Source of the DNA: Allantophomopsis cytisporea
Lineage: Eukaryota; Ascomycota; Leotiomycetes; Phacidiales; Phacidiaceae
Direction of reading: 5' to 3'
Assembly: GCA_024752435.1 (NCBI GenBank)
Contig: CP103037.1
Location: forward strand, 62,001 to 126,000
DNA: 64,000 bases
This document shows, in pieces, positions 35,401 through 47,295 of this stretch (position 1 is the first letter of the stretch; each line of letters opens with the position of its first letter). The translations under genes were made by a program, and so were the position numbers. The notes beneath the pieces are model-generated. The model was not told the DNA's origin, did no database searches, and worked only from the letters and a program-made list of their open reading frames with translations.

Positions 35401-37529
35401 AGATCCACCGCAACAGAGCGATCTCCCAAAGCAAGAGCATTCAAAAATAGATAAGCAGATGGACTTACTTCGACGTTCTGGCGACATATCACTTTACTCA
35501 TACTATCTCAAGTCAATCGGATGGGGCTATAGTCTAACAGTGTTGGCTTTGAGCTCTATTGCTACATTCTTTGGATTCTTCCCTCGTAAGTCAACAGCCA
35601 TAGAATCTTCGCGACTTACTTGGAGGAATGCTAGATTGACGATGTCTCTTAGAAATCTGGTTGAAGTACTGAGCACAAGCTGATGCTTCAAGTCCTGGAA
35701 CCCAAACAGGAATGTATTATGGCGTTTATGTTATGTTTACGGTTATTGGCCGGTTATTTCTTGGCCTTAACATATGGTAAGCAATCATCAGAATCATAGA
35801 AGTTTATGAGGTGATGTAACGGATTACATTTAGGTTCATGTTTGTTCTCACAATCCTGAAGTCGGCACAAAATCTGCACTTGACGCTACTTAAAACTGTC
35901 TTGAGGTAACTTGATCTGTCAAGGTCGATTTACATCTGCTCACAAATCCTTCCAGTGCCCCATTATCTTTCTTTGTTTCTACTGACTCGGGCAATACTAT
36001 GAATAGGTACAGTATCAATTGTTCCAGACACCAATCAGAGGATACTCACTGATTATACGACAGATTTAGTCAAGACATATCACTCATTGACATGGCTTTA
36101 CCATCCTCGTTGTTTACTACAATTTCTGGTTGTTATTTTGTATATCCGCAGTTATGTTCTTCACTAATAGATCATAGGAGCCTTTTTCTGCTTAGCAGGC
36201 GCAATCCTCATGCTCATAGGTGCAAGGTACCTAACTGCTATAGCCTCAATTGCTCTGATAGCGCTCTACTTGTTCCAAAAGTTTTACTTGCGAACGTCGC
36301 GCCAAATACGACATTTAGAGCTCGAGGCAAAATCATCTCTTTACACACACCTCATTGAGACAGTCAGCGGCCTCACAACTATTCGTGCTTTTGGTTGGCA
36401 AACGTCATTCCACGATACGAACCTCGAGCTTCTAGACATCTCGCAACGCCCCTATTACTTACTATATTGTATTCAACGCTGGCTAAATCTGGTTCTTGAC
36501 CTTCTTGTAGCTGCTCTGGCTGTGCCGATTGTAACATTTGCAGTGCTTACAACAAATACAACCAGTACTGGTGCAATTGGTGTCGCTCTAGCCAATGTTC
36601 TGGGGTTCAATCATTCACTCGCTAGTCTTATAACTTCTTGGACGTCTCTTGAAACCTCTCTTGGTGCTATTGCTAGACTCAAAACTTTCGAAAGCGATAC
36701 ACCTGCAGAGCCAGAGCCGATACAACCTCAGGAACCCCTGGAGTACTGGCCTTCGCATGGGCGTCTTCAGGTTGTCAATATTACAGCATCATATACTCCT
36801 ACAGCGGAGCCGGTGCTTCGCAACCTATCCCTTATTGTCGAGCCTGGAGAGAAGATTGCTATCTGTGATCGTACTGGTAGCGGCAAATCCTCTCTACTGC
36901 TCACCTTTTTCCGCTTACTCAACCTAGACGCTGGAAGTGTTATGATTGACGGTATCGATATTGCTGACATTCCTTACGATCTCCTACGTTCGCGTCTCAT
37001 TGCTATACCCCAAGAACCAATAATATTCTAAGGCAATGTACGTTTCAGCATTACGCCGCAACGCTTTTGTACGTCTTTTCCCCTGGACAATGATCAAGCT
37101 GTTATTGCAGTGCTAGAGAAAGTCGAACTTTGGAGTATCATTGCCTCAAATGGTGGTCTCGATGCAGATATGTCAGCCATTCCACTTTCCCAAGGACAAA
37201 AGCAACTCTTCTGCCTGGCTCGGGCTATTTTGTTGAAGGAGTCCAGCAAGCTTTTGGTCCTCGATGAGGCGATGAGCTCGGTCGATCAGCAGACGGAAGA
37301 ATTGATGGTGAGGGTCATCGAAGAGGAATTTGTAGAGCACACTGTTGTCTCTGTTGTGCATAAGCTGAACACGGTGGTGGGGTTCGATAGGATTGCAGTA
37401 CTGGAGAGGGGCAAGATAGTCGAAATCGGAGAGCCGCATGTTCTCTCAGAAGGCAGGAGGAAAGTTCAAGGAACTGTGGGATCGGAAGGTGTCAAGTTAA
37501 GACTACAAGAAAACCCGAGGTCCTCATAG
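32439..37529 (+). pseudogene. MRP-type (ABCC) multidrug transporter pseudogene
   Basis: A full-length fungal ABCC transporter is recognisable across about ten exons with intact GT..AG borders. It starts with an N-terminal membrane domain (FDFTLLFKQSILSIGPSA). NBD1 has Walker A GRVGTGKST near 34665 and signature LSLSGGQKQRV near 34930. NBD2 has Walker A DRTGSGKSS near 36870, signature LSQGQKQLF near 37185 and Walker B LLVLDEA near 37255. The reading is broken by in-frame stops at 33229-33231 (TGA), 33283-33285 (TAA), 34394-34396 (TAG), 35670-35672 (TGA) and 37029-37031 (TAA). Homologous protein continues in the same frame on both sides of each stop, and I found no frameshift. Family members export lipophilic compounds or conjugates. 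Its place beside the RiPP genes suggests a former role in export or self-protection, which is inference. Confidence 0.88.
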
Positions 37530-38292
37530 CTAAATACCTTTTGTTGTCAGACATCCATTTACTGTTCTTTTGTACCTCTTAATGATAAGTCCGGTCAGCT
37601 CACCACCTCTTCAATTTTCTGGGAACGCTTGACAAGGGTGGGAAGATAGGTCTTGGATTTTGGGGGTTGACATGCATTTAAGGCTTGTTCCGCGTCTAGT
37701 CTTCGATCTTAGAGTATTTAGCTCGGATTATCATCAACTATTATTCACGGGGGGGACTTCCATGAGAAGCAAGACTCACAAGTAGGATACCTCTCTTCCC
37801 TAATGAGTAATAGCTAGCCATTTCCCCTCCTAAAATTCACTAGTGTAGGCTAAGCCTCGAATTTGCTTCCCTATTGCATATCTACGTAGTATGTAGGTAG
37901 TATGTAGGTAGTATATAGGATCGGAAGGCGTCGAAGACGAGCAGGGCTTAGCTACAGCCAGTCATTCTATGGTCAAAATTCGTATCGACTACGACTAACC
38001 CTTCATCTTTAAATTCCTCGTGGATTTATACCTTAAGATGGATGACTTTTCGAGAAGACAATAGCAATTGTGTTGCAGCTCGGGCATGATGAAGACTAGA
38101 CATTGCAGATCTGCGGCCTTGTATAGACAGTAATAACGCCAATTTCTATATTATCCACGTGAATAATATGGACATATAGATTATACACTCAGTGGGGATT
38201 TATAAGAGCGACATGAATCTGTATGTACATATATTTCCCCTGTCATGCTGTGATCCGCGCTAATGTATGAACGGGGCAGGCTGGCCGGCTGA

Positions 38293-38326
38293 TGAAGTGA
38301 GATGAAGTGAGATGAAGTGAGATGAG
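38293..38326. repeat. (GATGAAGTGA) direct repeat
   Basis: Three consecutive near-perfect 10-bp units followed by a degenerate unit. The array lies in the boundary zone between the accessory segment and the core genes. Confidence 0.8.
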
Positions 38327-39153
38327 ATGGGATTCACAAGAGATTGCTTACATGAGCGGGACTGAGACTGGGTAATCATGTCGTAAACAGCGAACGAAAA
38401 GTCAGACATCTATTGGATTGAGGCTGATATCAAGCGAAGAATCTACAGTACGTACTATATGGCTGTCAAACCACCAAAATATATATCGCCATATATACGC
38501 ATATATATATATATATATTATGTAAATATCTATCATTCAACACAACAATCACCAATCACTAAATCCTCCAAACTCTCCTCAACTCCATTCCACCTCAAAA
38601 GACATGCAATACGTAAAACAAATCGCATCTCATCCAAAGAAAGCCCTTTACACAAAAGAAAAAGACGCCATCCTCCCCATCCCAATTCGCATCACGCACA
38701 CTCAAGAACCTGCATTTCCATTACGTTTTCGTGCCCATCCGCACTCCTTCTCCGCATCCGTCACCCATCCGCCAAGGCACTCGAAGCGCCTCACCTCACC
38801 ATCTCACCTCATGATCAGCTCAGATCACTCGGATCACCGCATCCTAGCATTCAAGGGACCCCCCCCCCCCCTCTTCACATCACATTCCATCCCATCATAA
38901 CCTTTTTCGCCCCATGTCGGTCATTCGTATGCTTCGCCAGCAAAATTCCACATCTTTCTCATCTCCATCTCCATCTCGTCCGTTCCATTCATCTACGCTG
39001 CATTCCTCAACCACAATATCCCTCTGGTAGGTAATGCCTTCTCGTACGAACGGAAACCTTTCGTTCTTTCGCAGGCCTTTCGCTGAGCTGTGTCTGTGTC
39101 TGTGTCTGTGCCTGGACTAAACTCGGTAGGCCTAGACGATAGACGGCGGCGTG

Positions 39154-39162
39154 GAAAAAAAA

Positions 39163-39183
<21 letters not shown>
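39154..39183. repeat. Poly(A) tract
   Basis: A run of about 29 A residues on the plus strand, followed by A-rich and T-rich tracts. No coding sequence resembling a LINE or other retroposon is attached, so it is listed as a simple repeat. Confidence 0.85.
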
Positions 39184-39193
<10 letters not shown>

Positions 39194-39771
39194 CAACGCA
39201 AAGCACCAACCTTTTGATTAATGAAAAAAAAAATTATGGTTTTTTTTTATTTAGTTTTAGGTGCTTTTCTTTCTTTTTCTTCTTTTTGCCGTCTAGAGCG
39301 CGCTTTTTATGTCCATTGGTACTGTACTACCCTTCGTGATCCTGGGTCTTGTCTTCCCAGCCCTGTGGCACATGACGTGCTAAGTCCCTCGCCATTCCTA
39401 ATCTTATTTTTCCTGGTCTGACATGCTTGGTGCTTGGGTGCTTGGGACATGATGACTGGATGCTTGGATGGCTTGGGGGGCTTGGGTGCTTGGGAGGAGA
39501 GGTGAGGAGAGGGTTAAAAGGAGGGAGCATTGCTGTCGTGGCTTGGCCCGAATAGAGTATTTACAGTGTGCCTTCCCCGCAGCAAGAATTGAAGATTGTT
39601 TTTCTACTTCCGCGTCGACTGAACTCTATCGCTGTCATATTTCCATCCCTCTCGCTCCCTACTCACTCCTCCTGTCTTTCTCTCGCCGTGTGTGTCTCTC
39701 TCTCTCTCTCGGTCTCTACCGTCGTTGCCACACACATCTACGCGAACGCCTCGCCCATCCCCGATTCAAAC

Positions 39772-40439
39772 ATGGCTGCCATCCCCCAAACGCTCGCCGA
39801 GGCAGGCCGCTCGGTTTCCTCCAGCAGAAGACTCAATCTCTCGCATGGCCGCGGTGGAGCTGGTAAGTGCTCTCGTCAGATGGATGGCCTCGTCTTGCTA
39901 ATGCGCCTCCGCAGGTAATATGGGCCATAGCACCCTCGACGGCCCCGCCATCGACCTCGAGACTCCCACGCTCAAGACGGAAGTCTACACGACGGGCCGC
40001 GGCGGCAGCGGCAACATGGCGAAGAACAATGACCCTGTCGAGGCAAGAAGGGCGCAGGATGTCACAGCGTAGGTAAACCCATAGTCATACTCCATCACCC
40101 GCGCACACCAGAACCGTCGAGATCGGGTTGATGCGCACGATTCACGGCCTAGAAGCTTGGCTTGGCTTGGCTTGGCTTGGCTTATCTGGGCTTGGCTTGA
40201 TTGCGTCGCATGTGCATGTCTTGGTTTTTCAGTGCTGATCGTTCGATAGACACCCGCGACGAGGATCGAATAGCAGCACGCATGTAGGGCGTGGTGGAGC
40301 GGCGAACATCTTCAAGCCCAGTCCCGAGGAGCTGGAGAAGGCGCGAAAGGACGGGCTCTGGGAGAAGGCTGTGCGGGATGACGAGCGCGGATTGGCGGAC
40401 AAGGGGAAGGATTGGCTGAGGATCATGATGAGCAAGTGA
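39772..40439 (+). CDS. DUF3602-family small fungal protein
   Basis: Three exons (39772-39862, 39915-40068, 40250-40439) give 144 residues. The protein carries three Gly-rich boxes of the type GRGGAGN/GRGGSGN/GRGGAAN (near residues 26, 63 and 92), which define the fungal DUF3602 family. It ends in a charged helix (EELEKARKDGLWEKAV). The function is unknown. No signal peptide or membrane segment is seen, so it is probably cytosolic or nuclear. Intron 2 contains a TTGGC pentamer array. The acceptor at 40249 was chosen because it alone joins the GRGG boxes in frame. Confidence 0.8.
40157..40184. repeat. (TTGGC)n pentamer repeat inside an intron
   Basis: About five tandem CTTGG units lie within intron 2 of the DUF3602 gene, with a related GGGCTTGGCTTG just after. 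Confidence 0.8.
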
Positions 40440-43400
40440 GCAAGTGAGCGAGGATGGGGCGGAGGGATTCTTCGAGGGCGACGCCACGGGGGTGGGATGC
40501 ATGAATGATGGATAGTGGTGCTGATGGAATGGGTGGTGATGCTGATGCGAATAAAAGTGCTTGCTTGTGGGGTTTGGGCTGGCTTGGGACGTATATCAGG
40601 AGTTCTGGGAGTTCTGGTGGTTGGTGGTTGGTCAGGGGATGTGATTACGACTAATGGATGATGAGGAGCTTTTCGAGACTTTGGTTCCTTTTCTTCTCTT
40701 TCTTCTTCTTCTTCTTCCTACAATGTCATCGAAATAAATGCCATGTCGATGTTCACTCACCCGGTGCAGAGGCAGATATCCCTTGTCGGTATGTCGCAGT
40801 ACTACGTACATTTTCTGTTATGCACGTGTGGAGCGAGTGCTAATGTAGGCAGTAAGGCAAGGCATGTACATACACGGAACAGTACACAGTCATGCAGTGT
40901 CTTTGTCTTTCCGCTCTGATGGCTTGCTTAATGTATAGGCTGGCTGTACCGGTCATGCAGAGAGAGAAAGTGAGAGAGGGTGGAGTATTTGTGCCCAATA
41001 CCACTCGGGAGAGACGCCAAAAAAAAAAACTAAACTAAAAAACTCTGTGGATGTACTTTCCTTGACCGTGATTTGCAGAAATGTTGCCCTGATGTCGCAG
41101 AGTTTGTGGTACGTGGGCTCTCTCATGGTGTCACGTATTACCCGGGGTGTTTTGATAAAACGCATGGATGAATTTTGGTTGTTGGATATGAACGGGGATG
41201 GGGTAGGTGATTGTCTTGTATGGATAGGTGTCTTCCGATGCGTGGTTCAGGAGAGAGATGTACGGAGTCTATGGTATATAGGATATATTGCATATGATTA
41301 TATATGCATGTAGATATGGCATCGGATGAATATATAACTAGGATTGGTATATTAAGTTATGAGCGTGCAGTCAGTGTGAATAAGGGTGAATGCAGTCGGA
41401 ATGAGCAGTTGATTTGATGGTGGTTGTGGTGTGAAATGTATGTGCCTCACCTTGTGTTCCATGGGGATGGATGATATTGATGGCCCTCATCAACGCCGTC
41501 TGCTTTTGCATCCACAGAACCTTCCCTTCCATGATTCTATTCAGGCTTGTGGATCGTGTCGATGTAGGTGAAGATGGTGGTAATTGATTAGTCAATTAAT
41601 TACTTCGTTAATGCGTTCTCTGGGTAGAGTTATGGATATAGGATACGTAGGTTATATACATACTCTGTCGAGATACCTCTTGGACATCACATTGGATGAT
41701 CAGCCATTGACCCGAGCCTCGAGTTTATCATCTCTGGTTACTCTACAGTACTTACGCATTTCGAGAAGTACCTTTTTCTTTCTTGATATGTGGTGATACA
41801 CAACATCATCCATGAACATACATACATCCATACTGACCGTACTTGTATACATACATACATGTTTGACTGGATTGGTATAGATACATACATGAGGAGTGAG
41901 TGGATTTGTATAGATACATGCATAAGGACGATACGTACTACATATATACATACTACATATATACTACATATATACATACACATACTATACATATACTATA
42001 ATAAATACACCATACACAAGTACAATCAATTGATATCCAAGTACATATACATATACATAGACACGGGTAGGATCATTGTATGTACCACGTACGATCATGG
42101 TGGGGTCGTGGGTGTACATACGTACATAAACATGAGTGTCGGTGCACTACCCATTGTGGACTCTACCTTAGCCTGCATGCAAACGGACGGGCTAGGGTAT
42201 GGCCATCCCCCGATCAGAGCGCGCCTTGAAGGTGCCGCTCCCAACTATGGATGGGAGTAGTGCAATTGCATTTGGGCGCATGGAAATGATTGAGGGATGA
42301 TTCTCATACTCAATTCGTCCAAATTGATGATCGTGAATGGAACCCTCGTGATAGGATGGATGTGACTGTATGTATGGATATATGCCTGGATATGTACATA
42401 GTCTATTCATTGACACTCTTTTGCTTTTTTGCTTTTTTTCTTTTCTCTTTACTCTTTACTTTCTCACGGTACTAGGTAGATAGTACTAGGCAGATAGTAC
42501 TAGGCAGATAGTACTAGGCAGATAGACAGGTACCTCCATTTCACTGTGTTTTCACCTTGCTCCGTAAGTACCTTTCCATCCATCCATAGATACATACACA
42601 CACACACACCTCACCTTGATACCGACATACCACACCCTACCAACCAAGTACCACACTCCCTTAGTTGTCGCATACACCAAAGACTATACTATCTGGGTAG
42701 ACAACGTCCATCCATTCCCATACATCACACATCCATCGTACATCCATCCACCATACAACAACCCTCACATCCTCACATCTCACGCATAGATACATTCATC
42801 CATACACACACATACTATCATATACACGTACACATCATATACACACATATCTACATATCCACATCTCCACATATACACAATCACCATCACAATCACATCC
42901 ATATCCATATCCATAGACTCTTCCTCATCCACAATCTCATCCGTTACAAACTCTATTATCAATATCACAAGCCTCAATCACGCGGAATCATATCTGCCCT
43001 TGTCTTCAATCTTCTCATTCTCCCCGCGATCCTTCCCCCTTCCAGTCGGGGTTATCGTCATCGTCGGATCTCTCTTCCTCTCTCAGCGAAAGCTACGATT
43101 GCGTAGGTAGCTAAATATCCAAAGCGAGGCACAAAGACAAGGCATACAGCTGAAAAACGGAAAACGAAAAACGGAAAACGAAAAGGCCATTCCTTCTCGA
43201 TCTTTGGTCATCCATCTTCAGGTACCTATCTATCTACTATCATCTACCGTGCTTCAAGACCTTGGTCCTTCTTACCTGGCTCCTCGACTACGACCTTGAT
43301 TCTTTATATTGCTCCTCCGCTCGACATTGGTCCTTGACATTGATTGATCCTCCAAATTGCTCGGCAACCAATCCCATCTGCTGTAAACCCTGTACAGCTA

Positions 43401-45143
43401 TCCCATGTCCAGACGAGTCAGATCGAACCGAGCAAGCGACGATTCAGCAATAATACGAGTCACCTCAAAGTAGCTAAAGCTCAACTCTTACTGACCCACC
43501 GAGACAATCTCCATCCATCCACTCGGAAAGTATTGACCTGCAACTGGCTCGATCACCATTCGCCAAATCCACCGCGAAAACACTACCTTGCCCATCTAAA
43601 ACTCGCAAAAGTCGAAAAAGAGACGAAAGACCAACAAAGAAAAAGAAAAAGAAAAAGAAAAAGGAAAGGAAAGGTCCGACGACATATTGGGTAGAGACTT
43701 ATGTACAATACATCACCAAAGGGGGAATGAAGAAGAGGGAAATGAGATAAAATCCCGGATACATACCAAATATTGATTGTCTTGTACCGACAAATCAAAA
43801 CCAATCTATCTTCTCTGTCTATCTATTCTCACTCACTCACTCACTCACTCACTACCACCTTACCCTCAACGAGAGGTCCTCTTTCACTTTCTCTCTCTCT
43901 CTCTCGCTCCTTCGCTCTCTTTAATTAATTCTCCAACTTTACTCCTCGACTCTCCTTCGTCTGCCTAGACCACGAGTCTATCCGCGCACGACCACTTCAA
44001 ATACTCAATTCAGACATTCCACAAACCTACACATATTAATCACACTCACTCACTCACACACCACACTCACTCACGACGCATACTCACAACACGCATAGAG
44101 CTCCAAATATCTCAATCAATCAGAATTCGTCTCTCTCTCTCTTCTTCTGAACATCCCTCAGCTCTTTAACCGTCTATCTTCAAATACCTGCTTTTGCCCT
44201 AAAAGCAGCTATCCCAGTCTCATAACCCACCATATTCTCTCTCTCAGCTCATTAATCTCCCAAGAGTCCCCACTCGTGGAGCTTCAGGAAACCACAGGTG
44301 AAAGTGAAAGTGAAAGAGAGATAGAGATCGAGACCGTCTGTTCTAGCTTTTTCTAATGTCGTCTGTTTGTCAAGATTGAAGAGAAGAGAGCACATCATAT
44401 ATCTCGACGAGAATTCGGATACCTACACCATATTACATACTCACTCACTACTACTACCTGGGCACAAACGCAAAACACAACACAAAACACAAAAACGCCT
44501 CTCGAATAGCTATCGATCCCCCCTCCCTCTCTTTCTCGCTTTTCCATCCCTCTGCATCCCGGCGGCCGTTGGATGAAGTACCTTACCTACCTATCCACGT
44601 ACATACATACATACATAGTACATAAAGGGAGTACATAACCAGGGAAAAGGAAATCCCACCACGTACTTTGCACTACATTACTTTGTACTCGCTCTTGTCT
44701 TGTTTCCTTCCCCCCTCCCCCCTCCCCTCCCCTCCTCCCAATCGCAAACCACTCCGCGCGCCGAACCACATCACATATCCCCTTCCTCTCTCTCTCTCTC
44801 TCATCCATCACTTCTCTTCACTGCCGAGTAGTGTGTACCTCCTCCCCACCTCGATAACCACATTTCACATTCATCTTCACATCCACATCAAAATCTCATA
44901 AATTCGACAACAGCTTTGACCTTTCACAACCTCAATCCGAACAGTACGTACCACCACATCAGGAAACAAATAACAAATTCAATAATCGTCATTGTGCTCT
45001 CTTCTTTCATCTCTCGCGTCCCTCACTTTCTTCGCCAATCAATAACACTACTACTTCTTACTATCACCACCAGCACCACCACAACAACAGACTATTTCCA
45101 CCAGATCCACAATTATAACGGCTCTTAATTACATACCTTCACC
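40440..45143. other. 4.7-kb spacer / long leader upstream of VelB
   Basis: No supported protein gene. From about 40440 to 42400 the sequence is rich in TATA and CATA steps (ATACATAC near 41810-42060). From 42500 to 45143 it is strongly C/T/A-biased and G-poor, with CTCA, CACA, TCTC and CATC runs. That bias is typical of the long 5' leaders and promoters of fungal developmental regulators. Several short ATG-started frames lie in the last 2.5 kb and could act as upstream ORFs. None has a recognisable domain. Confidence 0.6.
42471..42525. repeat. AGTACTAGGCAGAT tandem repeat
   Basis: About four tandem 14-bp units (AGTACTAGGCAGAT, the first with AGGT AGAT). Each contains the palindrome AGTACT. 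It lies 2.6 kb upstream of VelB. Confidence 0.85.
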
Positions 45144-46932
45144 ATGGATACGTCGCCTCAGCCACAGGCACCGCATGAGATAGCTACTCATCAGCAATAT
45201 CATTATCGCCCAGATGTTCATACGCCTTCTCAATACAATCAGATGCAACCACAATATGCCCAGCAGCCTCACAACAACAACTTCGCAAGCCAGGCTTATG
45301 CACCTGCTCCAACGGTTTTGCCGCAGCAACCTGCACCACCAACACCACAGACTTTGAACGCTCCTCCACAACCACCACAACCCGCTATTCTTCCACCGAC
45401 TGCTGTGGCTCAACCAGCAACACCCGTTCAGCAAATCCCAAGCGGTGCATCGAACGGTCTCCAACTGCCTGTGCCAAACCCTATGAGAATTGGCGCAAAC
45501 GGTGTTGCTCTGTCCGGCACTGCAAACGCGAATGTCGCACCACCAGATATCACCTTGATTTCAAAAGTTGAGGGTGGGAGGAAATATGAGTATGCTTGGT
45601 TCTCAGCTTGTTTTCAAAAGGCGCAAAAATACTGACAGAATCACCAGACTTCATGTTATGCAACAGCCAATTCGCGCGCGCATGTGTGGTTTTGGAGACA
45701 AGGTGAGTCTTTTCATCGCACGTGGTGGTGGTGGTGATGATGATGATATGAGGGCAAGTAAATTGACTTTTGTAGGATCGTCGTCCAATCACTCCTCCAC
45801 CATGTATTCGATTGTTGATCACTGACCCGACTACTGGCCGAGAAATTGATCTCAAGTAAGTAACCGATATGTGTTCCTAGGTCTATTTTTATACTGACAA
45901 TTGCAGTGACGTTGATCATTCGATGTTCGTTCTCAACGTTGACCTTTGGTCTGCCGATGGCCAACAAGAAGTCAATTTGGTTCGACATTCTGCGACTTCA
46001 CCATCGATTTCCGGTTCCAATCCAGTTTCTTACGCTGAAATCCAACGCGCGCATACCGCTTTCACCGATCCTTTCCAAGGGCAACCTAACGGTTACCGAC
46101 CGAATGAGGGCCGCGATCCTTACAGCAACGGGCCAGGATATTCAAGTCAGACATCCTACAACCAAAGTCCTTCTCAAGGATACCCACAAGCGGGATCGCA
46201 ATACGGTCAGCAATATAACGCTCCACAATCCCACTTCGCTCAACAGGGTTATCCACAATCGCAACAGCATAATCAAGGCTACCCACAACATCAATCTTAT
46301 CCGGGCGAGCATAATACTCAAATTTACGGACATAATGGTCAAAATCCATACCCAAATGAGTACGATCAGAGAGTAGCTCGCCCTTCATCCATGGGCGGAA
46401 ACGGCAACTACCCCAGCGACCCCAACTTTCGTGTTCCTCAACCCACCAGTGCTCCGTCAGGCATGTTTACGCGCAACCTGATTGGTAGTCTGTCGGCCTC
46501 GTCATTCAGATTGTCGGACACCAATGACAAGGTAGGCATATGGTTCGTGATGCAGGACCTCTCAGTTCGAACAGAAGGCAATTTCCGGTAAGTTTGGCCC
46601 TCACTGAGACACTTATGAGACAGAACCCCTCATACTAAATCTTTCTCTCCTGCAGTCTTCGCCTGTCCTTTGTGAACGTCGGTGCACCGGGAATGACGGC
46701 CAATGGTAACCCAAGCAATGAGAACTCTATCGTCAACACCGGCCGCGCTCCCGTCTTGGCGTCCTGTTTCTCGGACGTCTTTACGGTCTACAGCGCGAAG
46801 AAGTTTCCTGGGGTTGTCGAGAGCACCCCACTCAGTAAGTGCTTTGCGACGCAGGGTATCAAGATTCCCATTCGCAAGGATGCGCCGAACCGTAGAGAGG
46901 GGAGAGAGGAGTATGATGCTGATGATGCATGA
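45144..46932 (+). CDS. velB: Velvet-domain regulator VelB
   Basis: Five exons (45144-45589, 45648-45702, 45776-45855, 45907-46587, 46656-46932) give 512 residues. A Pro/Gln-rich N-terminus (1-135) precedes the first half of the velvet domain: QQPIRARMCGFGDKDRRPITPPPCIRL, then NDVDHSMFVLNVDLWS and VNLVRHSATSPSIS, the wording typical of VelB rather than VeA, VosA or VelC. A Gln/Tyr/Pro-rich insertion of about 120 residues splits the domain. The second half resumes at TRNLIGSLSASSFRLSDTNDKVGIWFVMQDLSVR and ends with FSDVFTVYSAKKFPGV. VelB acts in the nucleus with VeA and LaeA, or with VosA, to couple light, development and secondary metabolism. The insertion and N-terminus make it longer than Aspergillus VelB (about 370 residues). 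Confidence 0.93.
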
Positions 46933-47295
46933 GCTCATCCATCGGATTTGGGCATGGACAAAAAGGGAAGAATGGAAAGATTGGTTTTAAAATTTCGCGG
47001 GAGGAGTTTTGTGGCGTTTATGGTTTACGTGTTTAAGGGTGGCAAGGGTATAGGGTAAAGATACCATTCTTCGGCGTAGGGCATGCATATCCTCGGATGA
47101 GGATATGGCGTATAGTATTCATAGGAGAGCAATCAATCTGTCGACTTTGTCACATGCCTTCCCTCTTGACACCCATCTCCGTCCAAATCCAGTAGTCCAA
47201 ACATTAATCATTGGTATCATAACACAACCGCCATTGTATCTATTCCTCCTCCCACGCGGTAGTTTCAAATACGGCCTCCCATCTCAACTCCCTCA
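46933..47295. terminator. Convergent 3' region VelB / PEX10
   Basis: 363 bp between the stop codons of two convergent genes. It should hold both 3' UTRs and poly(A) signals. No gene is seen. Confidence 0.5.

Larger units (their letters stand above)
37530..39771. other. Intergenic between ABC pseudogene and DUF3602 gene
   Basis: 2.2 kb without a supported gene. It holds a GTAGTATGTAG repeat near 37886-37920, GATGAAGTGA direct repeats near 38293-38325, a TA run near 38495-38520, a TGTGTC run near 39090-39112, and a long A tract at 39154-39182 with further A and T tracts after it. The last 150 bp are pyrimidine-rich and look like a leader of the DUF3602 gene. Confidence 0.6.

Noticed and set aside
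32439..37529. Several separate small transporter genes
   Set aside because: The pieces are consecutive exons of one ABCC protein in the same order and frame, separated by introns or single stops, so one pseudogene explains them better.
39154..39183. Retroposon tail
   Set aside because: Only a poly(A) tract; no ORF2-like or SINE body and no target-site duplication seen.
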